DNA of 33,069 nt, from the NCBI GenBank assembly GCA_900556715.1, contig USPM01000010.1, positions 1 to 33,069 on the forward strand, given 5' to 3'. Each line of letters opens with the position of its first letter. Position 1 is the stretch's first letter. The notes below the pieces were generated by a model that was not told the origin of the DNA, did no database searches, and worked only from the letters and a program-made list of their open reading frames with translations. Position numbers and translations under genes: made by a program. Source of the DNA: an uncultured Megamonas sp. Its GTDB lineage: Bacteria; Bacillota_C; Negativicutes; Selenomonadales; Selenomonadaceae. Below, piece after piece: positions 15,897 to 24,607 of the stretch.

Positions 15897-18209
15897 GTGG
15901 GGAAAAAAAGTACATTGAGCTTTTTACCATTAAGAGGAATGGTATTATTTCCAAATAATGGAGCACATATTGATATAGGTCGTGATAAATCTGTTGCGGC
16001 ACTAGAAGAATGCTTGGCACATGGCAGACAGATTATGCTTAGTGCTCAAAAAGATATTGAATTAGAAGATCCAAAACGTGAAGATGTATATGAGATTGGT
16101 ACAGTATGTCAAGTACAACATGTTACTAAACTCAATAATGGAATTATGCGTGCTCAAATAGAAGGTTTATATCGTGCACGTATTTTAGATTTTCGCGATG
16201 ATGGTTTATTCATTGAAGTAGATGTCGAAGAAATTGAAGAAGATAAGACAGACAATAAGGAAATTCAGGCACTTATAAGAGCATGTATTTCTAAATTTGA
16301 AGATTGGGTAAAACTGAGTCATAAAATACCACCAGAAGTCATGATTGCAGTCAATGTGGCTATGGATGATGGTAATGTTTTATGTAATGTAGTGACTAAT
16401 CATTTAAATTGCAAATATCAAGATAAACAAGAAATCTTAGGTATCGTTGATTTAAAAAGCAGATTAGAAGCTTTATATAAATTACTGCTTCAAGAAGTAG
16501 AGATTATGGAGCTTGAAAATAAAATAGTTTTTGATGTGAATAAGCAAATGAATAAAATGCAAAAAGAATATTATTTGCGTGAACAGATAAAAGCTATTAA
16601 TAAAGAATTAGGCGAAGATGATGAGATAGCAGAAGCTATCGAAGAATATCGCCAAAAGATGAAAGAACATACTTATCCAGAGTATGTTATAGAAGCCTTA
16701 GAAAAAGAGTTAAAACGTCTAGAACGCACAAATCCAGCATCTCCAGAAATGGGTGTAATTCAAAATTATATTGAATGGGTGCTTGATTTACCATGGGATG
16801 TAGAAAATAAAGAAGTCATAGATGTAAAAGAAGCACAAAAAATATTAGATGAACATCATTATGGACTTACAAAAGTAAAAGAACGTATTATTGAATATTT
16901 ATCTATAAAAGCTTTATCACCAGATATAAAAGCACCTATTATATGTTTAGTAGGGCCTCCTGGTGTAGGTAAGACTTCAATTGCAACTTCTATAGCAAAG
17001 GCTTTAAATCGTAAATTTGTCAGAGCTTCTTTAGGCGGTGTACGTGATGAAGCTGAAATCAGAGGCCATCGTCGCACATATGTAGGAGCTATGCCTGGTC
17101 GTATCATTGAAGGTATAAAAAATGCAGGTAGCAAGGATCCATTATTCTTATTGGATGAAGTGGATAAAATGGCATCAGATTATCGTGGTGATCCTGTATC
17201 TGCTCTCTTAGAAGTATTAGATCCAGAACAAAATAGTACATTCTCTGATCATTATATTGGACTTGCATTTGATTTATCTAAAGTAATGTGGATAATCACA
17301 GCTAATGATTTAGGTAATATTCCTCGTCCACTTCGCGATCGTATGGAAATCATCATGCTTCCAAGCTATACTGAAGTAGAAAAAATGCATATAGCAAAAG
17401 AACATTTACTTGATAAAGTAAAAAAAGCAAATGGTCTTAAAAAATCTCAGGTAAATATGTCTGATGAAGTGATCAGTAAAATTATCGAAGATTATACTCG
17501 AGAAGCTGGCGTGCGTGAATTAGAACGTCAATTATCTAAAGCTTGTCGTAAAGCTGCCTATAAAATAGTTACAGAAAAGAAAAAATCTGTACGCATTACT
17601 AAGAAAAATATAACTGATTTCTTAGGTAAGGCAAAATATACAGAAACTAAGGCTGAAAAAGAAAATCAAGTAGGTCTTTGTACTGGTCTTGCATGGACAG
17701 AAGTTGGTGGTGTTATCTTACCAGTAGAAGTAGCTATATTAAAAGGTAAGGGTAATTTAATTCTCACAGGACAACTCGGTGACGTGATGAAAGAGTCTGG
17801 TAGAGCAGCACTTACATGTATACGAGCTCGTTCAGAAAAATTAAAGATAAATGAAAAATTCTATGAAGAAAATGACATTCATGTACATTTTCCAGAAGGT
17901 GCAGTACCAAAAGATGGCCCATCTGCAGGTATTACTATGACTACAGCTATAGTATCAGCACTTACAGGCAAGAAAGTAAGAGCTGATGTAGCTATGACGG
18001 GAGAAATTACTCTTCGTGGCAAAGTATTGCCTATTGGCGGATTAAAGGAAAAATCTTTGGCAGCTTATCGAGAAGGTATTTATACTGTAATCATGCCAAA
18101 AGCTAATGAAAGAGATTTAGATGAAATTGCACCAGAAGTAAAAGCTAAGATGAAATTTATTCCTGTAGATACTATAGATGAAGTTTTAAAAATAGCGTTG
18201 GTGGATTAA
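15897..18209 (+). CDS. lon: ATP-dependent protease Lon (LonA)
   Basis: A 770-residue LonA. The N-terminal substrate-recognition (LON) domain starts at LSFLPLRGMVLFPN and is followed by a coiled region. The AAA+ domain has Walker A GPPGVGKTS and Walker B LFLLDEVDKM. The C-terminal protease domain carries the Ser-Lys dyad Ser676 (KDGPSAG) and Lys719 (GGLKEK), spaced 43 residues as in characterised Lon enzymes. It degrades misfolded and regulatory proteins in the cytosol. The start is GTG, supported by AGGAGG nine bases upstream. engB begins at the base after its stop codon. Confidence 0.97.
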   Translation: MGKKSTLSFLPLRGMVLFPNNGAHIDIGRDKSVAALEECLAHGRQIMLSAQKDIELEDPKREDVYEIGTVCQVQHVTKLNNGIMRAQIEGLYRARILDFRDDGLFIEVDVEEIEEDKTDNKEIQALIRACISKFEDWVKLSHKIPPEVMIAVNVAMDDGNVLCNVVTNHLNCKYQDKQEILGIVDLKSRLEALYKLLLQEVEIMELENKIVFDVNKQMNKMQKEYYLREQIKAINKELGEDDEIAEAIEEYRQKMKEHTYPEYVIEALEKELKRLERTNPASPEMGVIQNYIEWVLDLPWDVENKEVIDVKEAQKILDEHHYGLTKVKERIIEYLSIKALSPDIKAPIICLVGPPGVGKTSIATSIAKALNRKFVRASLGGVRDEAEIRGHRRTYVGAMPGRIIEGIKNAGSKDPLFLLDEVDKMASDYRGDPVSALLEVLDPEQNSTFSDHYIGLAFDLSKVMWIITANDLGNIPRPLRDRMEIIMLPSYTEVEKMHIAKEHLLDKVKKANGLKKSQVNMSDEVISKIIEDYTREAGVRELERQLSKACRKAAYKIVTEKKKSVRITKKNITDFLGKAKYTETKAEKENQVGLCTGLAWTEVGGVILPVEVAILKGKGNLILTGQLGDVMKESGRAALTCIRARSEKLKINEKFYEENDIHVHFPEGAVPKDGPSAGITMTTAIVSALTGKKVRADVAMTGEITLRGKVLPIGGLKEKSLAAYREGIYTVIMPKANERDLDEIAPEVKAKMKFIPVDTIDEVLKIALVD

Positions 18210-18878
18210 ATGACACAGACAGATATACAAGAAAATAAATCAAATAAAATAAAAGCACAAGATAAAATAAATATTATTCGAGCTAAATATATTGCTTCAG
18301 CCGTAAAAAAAGCTCAGTATCCTGAAGAACGCTTAAAAGAAATAGCTTTTATCGGTCGTTCTAATGTGGGTAAATCCTCATTGATTAATTCTTTGACACG
18401 TGTGCATAATTTAGCACGTGTCAGTGGTCAACCAGGAAAAACACAGACAATCAATTTTTATGAATTAACTGCTAGATTTAATGAAACTGGTGAAGATAAA
18501 TTATTTCATTTAGTCGATTTACCAGGATATGGCTATGCAAAAACAGCTCAGACTAATCGCAAGCAATGGGCAAAATTTATTGAAGAATACTTTTTACATT
18601 CAGAACATCTTCAATTTGTTTGCCAGCTCATAGATATTCGTCATGAGCCTATGAAATCAGATAAAGAAATGTTTGATTGGCTTATAAAGAATAATATTCC
18701 TGTGCTTATTATCGCTACTAAAGCTGATAAAATCAGCCGTGGAGCAGTGAATAAACAAATAGCTCAAATTCGCAAATCTTTAGGTGTAAAAGAGATAGAT
18801 ATCTTGCCATATTCTTCACCAAAAAAACAGGGAAGAGTAGAGCTTTTAAATGTAATTTATGAAATGTTAGTTGATTAA
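18210..18878 (+). CDS. engB: Ribosome-biogenesis GTPase EngB/YsxC
   Basis: A 222-residue TrmE-Era-EngA-EngB-type GTPase needed for late large-subunit assembly. The P-loop is GRSNVGKSS (49-57), G3 is DLPGYG and G4 is TKAD. The N-terminus is about 25 residues longer than in many EngB proteins and lysine/glutamine-rich. It follows lon with no gap, translated from a GGTGG site inside the lon 3' end. The lon-engB pairing is conserved in Firmicutes. Confidence 0.95.
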   Translation: MTQTDIQENKSNKIKAQDKINIIRAKYIASAVKKAQYPEERLKEIAFIGRSNVGKSSLINSLTRVHNLARVSGQPGKTQTINFYELTARFNETGEDKLFHLVDLPGYGYAKTAQTNRKQWAKFIEEYFLHSEHLQFVCQLIDIRHEPMKSDKEMFDWLIKNNIPVLIIATKADKISRGAVNKQIAQIRKSLGVKEIDILPYSSPKKQGRVELLNVIYEMLVD

Positions 18879-18880
18879 TG

Positions 18881-18919
18881 AAAAGTGCCTTTAACATATG
18901 TTAGAGGCACTTTTTTTTT
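18881..18919 (+). terminator. Terminator after engB
   Basis: AAAAGTGCCT pairs with AGGCACTTTT around an inner palindrome TAACATATGTTA, followed by nine T residues. Confidence 0.9.
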
Positions 18920-18935
18920 GATTAAAATTTTTATA

Positions 18936-18964
18936 TTTACTATAGATAAAATATGTATTATAAT
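18936..18964 (+). promoter_or_regulatory. Candidate promoter of pflB
   Basis: TTTACT (18936-18941), a 17-base spacer, and TATAAT (18959-18964), about 80 bases before the pflB start codon. The leader between them is extremely A+T-rich. Confidence 0.6.
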
Positions 18965-19043
18965 TATTTTAAATGGTAAACAATATAAGTGATATATAAA
19001 AATTATGACAATATAAATATTTAATAAAGAAAGGATTTTTTCA

Positions 19044-21296
19044 ATGTTAGAAAAGACAGAATGGAAAGGTTTCAATGGTCGCCTTTGGAAAGAAGAAATA
19101 AATGTTCGTCAATTTATTCAGGATAATTACACTCCATATGATGGCGATGAAGAATTTTTAGCTGGGCCTACACAGGCAACTGATAAATTATGGTCTATAT
19201 TACAAGGATTGCAAAAAGAAGAAAGAAAGAAAAATGGCGTCCTTGATATGGAAACAGAAATTGCTTCCGATATCACTGCATATGGACCTGGCTATATTGA
19301 TGAAAGTTTTAAGGATTTAGAACAAATAGTAGGCTTACAGACAGATAAACCATTAAAACGTGCATTTTTGCCAAATGGTGGTATAAAAATGGCTGTACAG
19401 GCATGTGAAACATATGGCTATAAAGTAAATCCAAAGCTTAAAGAAATATTTACAAAATATCGCAAGACACATAATACAGCTGTATTTGATGCGTACACTC
19501 CAGAAATGATGAAAGTTCGCCATAATAAAATTTTAACAGGTCTGCCAGATACTTATGGTCGTGGTCGAATTGTCGGTGATTATCGCCGTGTAGCTTTATA
19601 TGGTATAGATTTATTAATTGAAGAAAAATTAAATGATAAGATGCACTGTGGCGACGGCACTATGACAGATGATGTAATTCGTCTTCGTGAAGAAATCGCT
19701 GAGCAGATTAAATGTTTAAAACAGATGAAGGAAATGGCACAAAGCTATGGATATGATATATCCAGACCAGCTCAAAATGCTAAAGAAGCAATACAATGGC
19801 TTTATTTTGGTTATTTAGCAGCGATTAAAACTCAAAATGGTGCAGCAATGTCCATTGGTCGTGTCAGCACTTTCTTGGATATCTATATTGAAAGAGATTT
19901 GAAAAATGATGTTTTGACAGAAGAGCAAGCACAAGAATTGATTGACCATTTCACTATGAAGTTGCGTATGGTAAAATTTGCCCGTATTCCTTCATACAAT
20001 GAATTATTCTCTGGTGATCCAGTATGGGCTACTTTAGATGTTGCAGGTACTGGTGTAGATGGTCGTTCTTTTGTAACTAAAACAGATTTCCGTTTCTTGC
20101 ATACACTTGAAAATATGGGGCCTTCTCCAGAACCAAATTTGACAGTGCTTTATTCTTCAAGATTGCCTGAAGCTTTTAAAGATTATGCAGCTAGAATTTC
20201 TATAAAAACAAGTTCTGTTCAATATGAAAATGACGATGTAATGAAACCTATTTGGGGCGATGATTACGCTATTTGTTGCTGTGTATCTGCTACTCAAACA
20301 GGTAAGGAAATGCAGTTCTTTGGGGCACGTGCAAATCTTGCAAAATGTTTGCTTTATGCTATCAATGGCGGTGTAGATGAAAAAACAGGACAGCAAGTTG
20401 GCCCAGCATATAGACCGATTACTTCCGAATACTTAGATTATGATGAAGTGATCGCTAAATATGATGAAATGATGGATTGGCTCGTTGGTATATATGTTAA
20501 TACTTTAAATTTAATTCAGTATATGCACGATAAATATTTCTATGAAGCTTCACAGCTTGCATTGATGGATACAGATTTAAAGAGAACATTTGCAACAGGC
20601 ATTGCTGGTTTCTCACATGTTGTTGACTCTCTTTCTGCAATTAAATATGCTAAAGTCAAAGTAATTCGTGATGAAAATGGTATCAGTAAAGATTTTGAAA
20701 TCGAAGGAGATTTCCCTCGTTATGGTAATGATGATGACCGTGCAGACGAAATTGCAGTTTGGCTCTTGAAAACATTCATGACTAAATTGAAAAAACATCA
20801 TACGTATCGTAATTCTGAACCAACAACATCTATTTTGACTATCACTTCAAATGTTGTATATGGTAAAGTAACTGGAGCTATGCCAGATGGTCGTCCTGCT
20901 GGTGTGCCATTATCTCCAGGTGCAAATCCTAGCTATGGTGCAGAAAAAAATGGTTTACTCGCTTCACTCAACTCACTTACTAAATTACCTTATGAATGGG
21001 CTTTAGATGGTATTTCTAATACTCAAACTATTAATCCTGGTGCATTGGGTAATAATGAAGATGAACGAGTTAAAAACTTAGTTCAAGTAATGGATGGATA
21101 TTTTGACCAAGGTGCACATCATTTAAATGTTAATGTATTCGGCAAAGAAAAATTGATTGATGCTATGGAACATCCAGAAAAAGAAGAATATGCAAACTTC
21201 ACTATTCGTGTATCAGGTTATGCAGTTAAATTCATTGATTTGACAAGAGAACAACAATTAGATGTAATAGCAAGAACTTGTCATGAACATCTTTAA
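19044..21296 (+). CDS. pflB: Pyruvate formate-lyase (formate C-acetyltransferase)
   Basis: A 750-residue glycyl-radical enzyme that converts pyruvate and CoA to acetyl-CoA and formate during fermentation. The active-site cysteines sit in ICCCVSA, with three consecutive Cys (411-413) where Escherichia coli has two. The radical glycine is Gly725 in RVSGYAV near the C-terminus. The enzyme is oxygen-sensitive, which fits an anaerobe. An AAAGG site precedes the ATG. Its activase gene lies 63 bases downstream behind a small terminator. Confidence 0.97.
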   Translation: MLEKTEWKGFNGRLWKEEINVRQFIQDNYTPYDGDEEFLAGPTQATDKLWSILQGLQKEERKKNGVLDMETEIASDITAYGPGYIDESFKDLEQIVGLQTDKPLKRAFLPNGGIKMAVQACETYGYKVNPKLKEIFTKYRKTHNTAVFDAYTPEMMKVRHNKILTGLPDTYGRGRIVGDYRRVALYGIDLLIEEKLNDKMHCGDGTMTDDVIRLREEIAEQIKCLKQMKEMAQSYGYDISRPAQNAKEAIQWLYFGYLAAIKTQNGAAMSIGRVSTFLDIYIERDLKNDVLTEEQAQELIDHFTMKLRMVKFARIPSYNELFSGDPVWATLDVAGTGVDGRSFVTKTDFRFLHTLENMGPSPEPNLTVLYSSRLPEAFKDYAARISIKTSSVQYENDDVMKPIWGDDYAICCCVSATQTGKEMQFFGARANLAKCLLYAINGGVDEKTGQQVGPAYRPITSEYLDYDEVIAKYDEMMDWLVGIYVNTLNLIQYMHDKYFYEASQLALMDTDLKRTFATGIAGFSHVVDSLSAIKYAKVKVIRDENGISKDFEIEGDFPRYGNDDDRADEIAVWLLKTFMTKLKKHHTYRNSEPTTSILTITSNVVYGKVTGAMPDGRPAGVPLSPGANPSYGAEKNGLLASLNSLTKLPYEWALDGISNTQTINPGALGNNEDERVKNLVQVMDGYFDQGAHHLNVNVFGKEKLIDAMEHPEKEEYANFTIRVSGYAVKFIDLTREQQLDVIARTCHEHL

Positions 21297-21315
21297 TATT
21301 AATAATTGAAATGAT

Positions 21316-21340
21316 AAAAGGAGCGTAACAGCTCCTTTTT
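21316..21340 (+). terminator. Intra-operon terminator between pflB and pflA
   Basis: AAAAGGAGC (21316-21324), a GTAACA loop and GCTCCTTTT (21331-21339), then T. The 63-base gap holds no other feature, so pflA transcription probably depends on read-through past this hairpin. Confidence 0.75.
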
Positions 21341-21359
21341 ATTTTAAGGAGAGAATTTC

Positions 21360-22094
21360 ATGGAAAAAATATTGGGAAGAATACATTCTGTTGAAAGTTT
21401 TGGCTCGGCTGATGGGCCAGGTGTTCGTTATATAGTATTTTTGCAAGGTTGTAATATGCGTTGTAAGTATTGTCACAATCCAGATACATGGAAATGTGAA
21501 GGCGGTCAGCTTTTGTCAGCTCAAGAAATATTGCAAAAAGCCAAACGTTATAAAGCTTACTGGAAAAATAATGGCGGAATAACAGTAAGTGGCGGAGAAG
21601 CATTATTACAGATAGATTTTGTATTAGAATTATTTAAATTGGCTAAAGAAGAAGGCATCAATACTTGTTTAGATACATCAGGTAGTCCGTTTACAAGAAT
21701 GGAACCTTTTTATAGTAAATTTAAAGAATTGATGAAAGTCACCGATGTTTTTCTGCTCGATATAAAGCATATTAATGACGAGAAACATCGTAATTTGACA
21801 GGTAGAACGAATGCAAATATTCTCGATATGGCAAAATGTTTATCTGAACATGGTAAAAAAATATGGATACGCCATGTATTAGTGCCACAAATAACTGATG
21901 ATGATGAATATTTACAGCAACTACGTGCTTTTATAGATACGTTAAAAACTGTAGAACGTGTAGAAGTATTACCTTATCATACTTTGGGTGTATTTAAATG
22001 GGAAAATTTAAATATACCGTATGCACTTGAAAATATTGAACCACCAACAAAAGAACGAATTGAAAATGCAAAAAAGATATTAGGTGCTATTTAA
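21360..22094 (+). CDS. pflA: Pyruvate formate-lyase activating enzyme
   Basis: A 244-residue radical-SAM enzyme that abstracts the hydrogen from Gly725 of PflB. The [4Fe-4S] triad is C31NMRCKYC38 (Cys31, Cys35, Cys38). SAM-binding elements include GGITVSGGEALLQ, and DVFLLDIKHIND is typical of PFL activases. The length matches the single-cluster PflA type, with no inserted ferredoxin domain. The ATG is preceded by AAGGAGAG. Confidence 0.96.
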   Translation: MEKILGRIHSVESFGSADGPGVRYIVFLQGCNMRCKYCHNPDTWKCEGGQLLSAQEILQKAKRYKAYWKNNGGITVSGGEALLQIDFVLELFKLAKEEGINTCLDTSGSPFTRMEPFYSKFKELMKVTDVFLLDIKHINDEKHRNLTGRTNANILDMAKCLSEHGKKIWIRHVLVPQITDDDEYLQQLRAFIDTLKTVERVEVLPYHTLGVFKWENLNIPYALENIEPPTKERIENAKKILGAI

Positions 22095-22100
22095 TAAAAA

Positions 22101-22115
22101 ATGAATGATATTCAT
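22101..22115. repeat. Short inverted repeat before the siroheme-decarboxylase promoter
   Basis: ATGAAT, a GAT spacer, ATTCAT. It sits just after the pflA stop and seven bases before the -35 hexamer of the next operon, where an activator or repressor could bind. Nothing further can be said from sequence. Confidence 0.4.
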
Positions 22116-22121
22116 ATTTAC

Positions 22122-22151
22122 TTGACTGTATAATCTATAGTTTGTTACAAT
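22122..22151 (+). promoter_or_regulatory. Promoter of the siroheme-decarboxylase-like operon
   Basis: TTGACT (22122-22127), an 18-base spacer and TACAAT (22146-22151), about 35 bases before the first gene. Confidence 0.7.
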
Positions 22152-22186
22152 AAAAACCAGATATTTTGATAAACGAGGATTATATT

Positions 22187-22639
22187 ATGCTTACAAATTT
22201 TGATAAATCACTATTAAATATTATTCAAAGAAATTTGCCTATAACAGAACGTCCATTTTTGGAATTGGCTAAGATTTTAAATACGACAGAAGATAATGTA
22301 ATAGAGCGTTTGCGTTATTTAAAAGAACATGGATATATTCGTCGCATTGGCCCATTTTTTGATTCAGGAAAATTAGAGTATAAAGGAACTCTTGTGGCTT
22401 TGAAAGTAAAAGAAGGCTATATGCAACAAGTAGCTGAATTTATAAATCGCTATCCAGGGGCTACGCATAATTATGAGCGTGAAGGTGAGTATAATTTATG
22501 GTTTACATTGCTCACACATAGCGAAGAAAAGAGAAAGCAAATATTAGATGAAATCAAAGCCCAAGAAGGCGTAGAAAAATTGATGAATTTAGTATCTAAT
22601 AAAAAATATAAGATAAATGTGCAATTTAAATTAAAATGA
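22187..22639 (+). CDS. Siroheme decarboxylase-like AsnC/Lrp protein, AhbA-like
   Basis: 150 residues of the AsnC-type siroheme decarboxylase family. The N-terminal helix-turn-helix-like part reads FDKSLLNIIQRNLPI, then RLRYLKEHGYIRRIGPFFDSGKLEYK. The C-terminal ferredoxin-like (RAM) half has PGATHNYEREGEYNLWFTL, which is distinctive for AhbA/NirD-type proteins and not for amino-acid-sensing Lrp. In the alternative heme route AhbA and AhbB together remove two carboxyl groups from siroheme. The ATG at 22187 follows GAGG eight bases upstream; a TTG start at 22166 would lie before the ribosome site. Subunit naming (A versus B) is less certain than the family. Confidence 0.78.
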   Translation: MLTNFDKSLLNIIQRNLPITERPFLELAKILNTTEDNVIERLRYLKEHGYIRRIGPFFDSGKLEYKGTLVALKVKEGYMQQVAEFINRYPGATHNYEREGEYNLWFTLLTHSEEKRKQILDEIKAQEGVEKLMNLVSNKKYKINVQFKLK

Positions 22640-22808
22640 TTTTATTTAGATTGATATATGTTTATAAAAGATAACAATGTTACAAATAAATCGAGTGATT
22701 TAGAAAAAAATTTGATTTATTTAGTAAAATAAAAGATTTTTTTATCTGACGATAAAATAAAGATAAAAAACGCTGTAATAGTTGATTTTATTGAAGAAAG
22801 GCAGACTA

Positions 22809-23288
22809 ATGGATTTATTAGATAAACAAATTATTAGAGTTATGCAAGATGAATTTCCACTTGTAAAAGAACCTTATAAAGAATTTGCAAAAAAACTTAA
22901 TATATCTGAGCAGGAATTATTAAATCGTTTGCGAATTTATAAAGAAGAGGGTAAAATTCGTAAAATGGGTGCTGTACTTCGCCATGTAGAAGCAGGATTT
23001 CGTGCAAATGCTCTTTGTGCATGGGTAGTGCCAGTGGATAAATTAGATGAGATAGCACAAAAATTAGCCCAGTGTCCATCTATTTCTCATTGTTATGATA
23101 GAAATACTACTCCAGATTGGCCTTATAATATCTATACGATGATACATGCTCATACACGTCAAGAGTGTGAAGTGATTGCAGAAAAATTGGCCAAAGAGAA
23201 TAATCTTCAGCAATATACTATGCTCTATTCTGTGAAAGAATGGAAAAAGACAAGTATGCGATACTTTGATGAAGCTGAAGATGAATAA
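22809..23288 (+). CDS. Siroheme decarboxylase-like AsnC/Lrp protein, AhbB-like
   Basis: A 159-residue partner of the preceding gene. Motifs typical of the second subunit are LDKQIIRVMQDEFPLVKEPY, GKIRKMGAVLRHVEAGF, SHCYDRNTTPDWPYNIYTMIH (shared almost word for word by AhbB/NirL-type proteins) and the C-terminal KKTSMRYF. The conserved histidines (RH, SHCY, MIH) are the expected substrate-contact residues. The ATG at 22809 follows GAAAGG. A 169-base gap separates it from the first subunit gene. The aminotransferase start follows 18 bases later, so these two share a transcript. Confidence 0.8.
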   Translation: MDLLDKQIIRVMQDEFPLVKEPYKEFAKKLNISEQELLNRLRIYKEEGKIRKMGAVLRHVEAGFRANALCAWVVPVDKLDEIAQKLAQCPSISHCYDRNTTPDWPYNIYTMIHAHTRQECEVIAEKLAKENNLQQYTMLYSVKEWKKTSMRYFDEAEDE

Positions 23289-23306
23289 TTTTTGGAAGGT
23301 GATTTA

Positions 23307-24491
23307 ATGGTTTCAGAAAAAATGTATGAATTGGGTACAAAGAAATCTACTATTCGTACTATTTTTGAATATGGTCGCAAACGTGCGTTAGAAGTAGGTG
23401 AAGAAAATATCTATGATTTTAGTATAGGTAATCCAAATGTTCCTGCTCCTGAATTTGTAAAACAAGCTATCATTGATATTTTGAATGAAATGGATCCATG
23501 TGCTGTACATGGTTATACTGTAGCTCCAGGTAATCCAGAAGTTAGAGAAGTTTTAGCTAAAGATATCAATCGCCGTTTTGGCACTAATTTTACAGGTAAA
23601 AATTTATTTATTACTGGCGGGGCAGCTGGTGCGATTACAATTACTTTTAAAGCTTTGAGTGAAGCAGGTGATGAATTCATCACATTTGCACCATATTTCC
23701 CTGAATATAAATGCTTTGTAGAGTCCACAGGTGCTAGTTTAAAAGTAGTTCCTGCCAAAATAGATGATTTCCAAATTCAATTTGATAAATTTGAAGAAAT
23801 GATAACTGCAAAAACAAAAGCGGTTATCGTAAATTCACCTAATAACCCTAGTGGTGTTGTGTACAGTGAAGAAACTATTAAGAAATTGGCTGAAGTTTTG
23901 ACTGCAAAATCAAAAGAATATAATCATCCAATTTTCTTGATTTCTGATGAACCTTATCGTGAAATCGCTTACGATGTAGATGTACCATATTTACCAAAAT
24001 ACTATGATAATACTATTGTTTGCTATTCTTATAGTAAATCTTTCTCACTTCCTGGTGAACGTATCGGCTATATCGTAGTACCAGATGAAGTAGCTGACTT
24101 TGGTAAAATTTATGGTGCTATTGCTGGGGCTGCTAGAGTATTGACTCACGTAAATGCTCCATCTTTATTCCAATTAGTAATTGCTCGTTGTGCAGGCAAA
24201 CAATCTGATATGTCCACTTATGAAAAAAATGGTAAATTACTCTACAATGGACTTATCGAAGCTGGTTTTAAATGCGTAAAACCACAGGGAGCATTTTATC
24301 TTTTCCCACAATCATTAGAACCTGATGATTATGCTTTCTGTAAACGTGCTCAAAAATATGATTTATTATTAGTTCCAGGTACAGATTTTGGTTGCCCAGG
24401 ACATTTCAGAGCTTCTTATTGTATAAAGACAGAAACAATTGAAAAATCTTTGCCTTTATTTAAAAAATTAGCTGAAGAATATAAAAAATAA
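23307..24491 (+). CDS. PLP-dependent aminotransferase, class I/II
   Basis: A 394-residue fold-type I aminotransferase. The PLP Schiff-base lysine is Lys244 in YSYSKSFSLPGERIGY. Upstream are the substrate and cofactor elements FSIGNPNVPAPEFV, ITGGAAGAITITF and VNSPNNPSGVVYSEE, then ISDEPYREIAYD. The pattern fits the aspartate/aromatic aminotransferase group, but the true amino donor cannot be told. The ATG at 23307 follows AAGGTGAT; a longer TTG start at 23292 lies within the ribosome-site region. Its place after the siroheme decarboxylase pair may be only operon convenience. Confidence 0.88.
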   Translation: MVSEKMYELGTKKSTIRTIFEYGRKRALEVGEENIYDFSIGNPNVPAPEFVKQAIIDILNEMDPCAVHGYTVAPGNPEVREVLAKDINRRFGTNFTGKNLFITGGAAGAITITFKALSEAGDEFITFAPYFPEYKCFVESTGASLKVVPAKIDDFQIQFDKFEEMITAKTKAVIVNSPNNPSGVVYSEETIKKLAEVLTAKSKEYNHPIFLISDEPYREIAYDVDVPYLPKYYDNTIVCYSYSKSFSLPGERIGYIVVPDEVADFGKIYGAIAGAARVLTHVNAPSLFQLVIARCAGKQSDMSTYEKNGKLLYNGLIEAGFKCVKPQGAFYLFPQSLEPDDYAFCKRAQKYDLLLVPGTDFGCPGHFRASYCIKTETIEKSLPLFKKLAEEYKK

Positions 24492-24508
24492 AAACGAATA
24501 AATTAAAT

Positions 24509-24554
24509 AAAAGGTATTGTTGGTAGAGTTGTAGATATCAACAATACCTTTTTT
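24509..24554 (+). terminator. Terminator after the aminotransferase
   Basis: AAAAGGTATTGTTG (24509-24522) pairs with CAACAATACCTTTT (24539-24552), then T residues. It marks the boundary between the metabolic block and the accessory region. Confidence 0.88.
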
Positions 24555-24607
24555 ATTGATTAATTTAAGCTTGTAAAATAAAAGTAGGAGCGTGGAAATA
24601 GTATTTT

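Noticed and set aside
22640..22808. Possible terminator or riboswitch between the two siroheme-decarboxylase-like genes
   Set aside because: Only short A+T-rich pairings such as TTTATC/GATAAA are present and the T-run precedes the stem; no known riboswitch core is visible.
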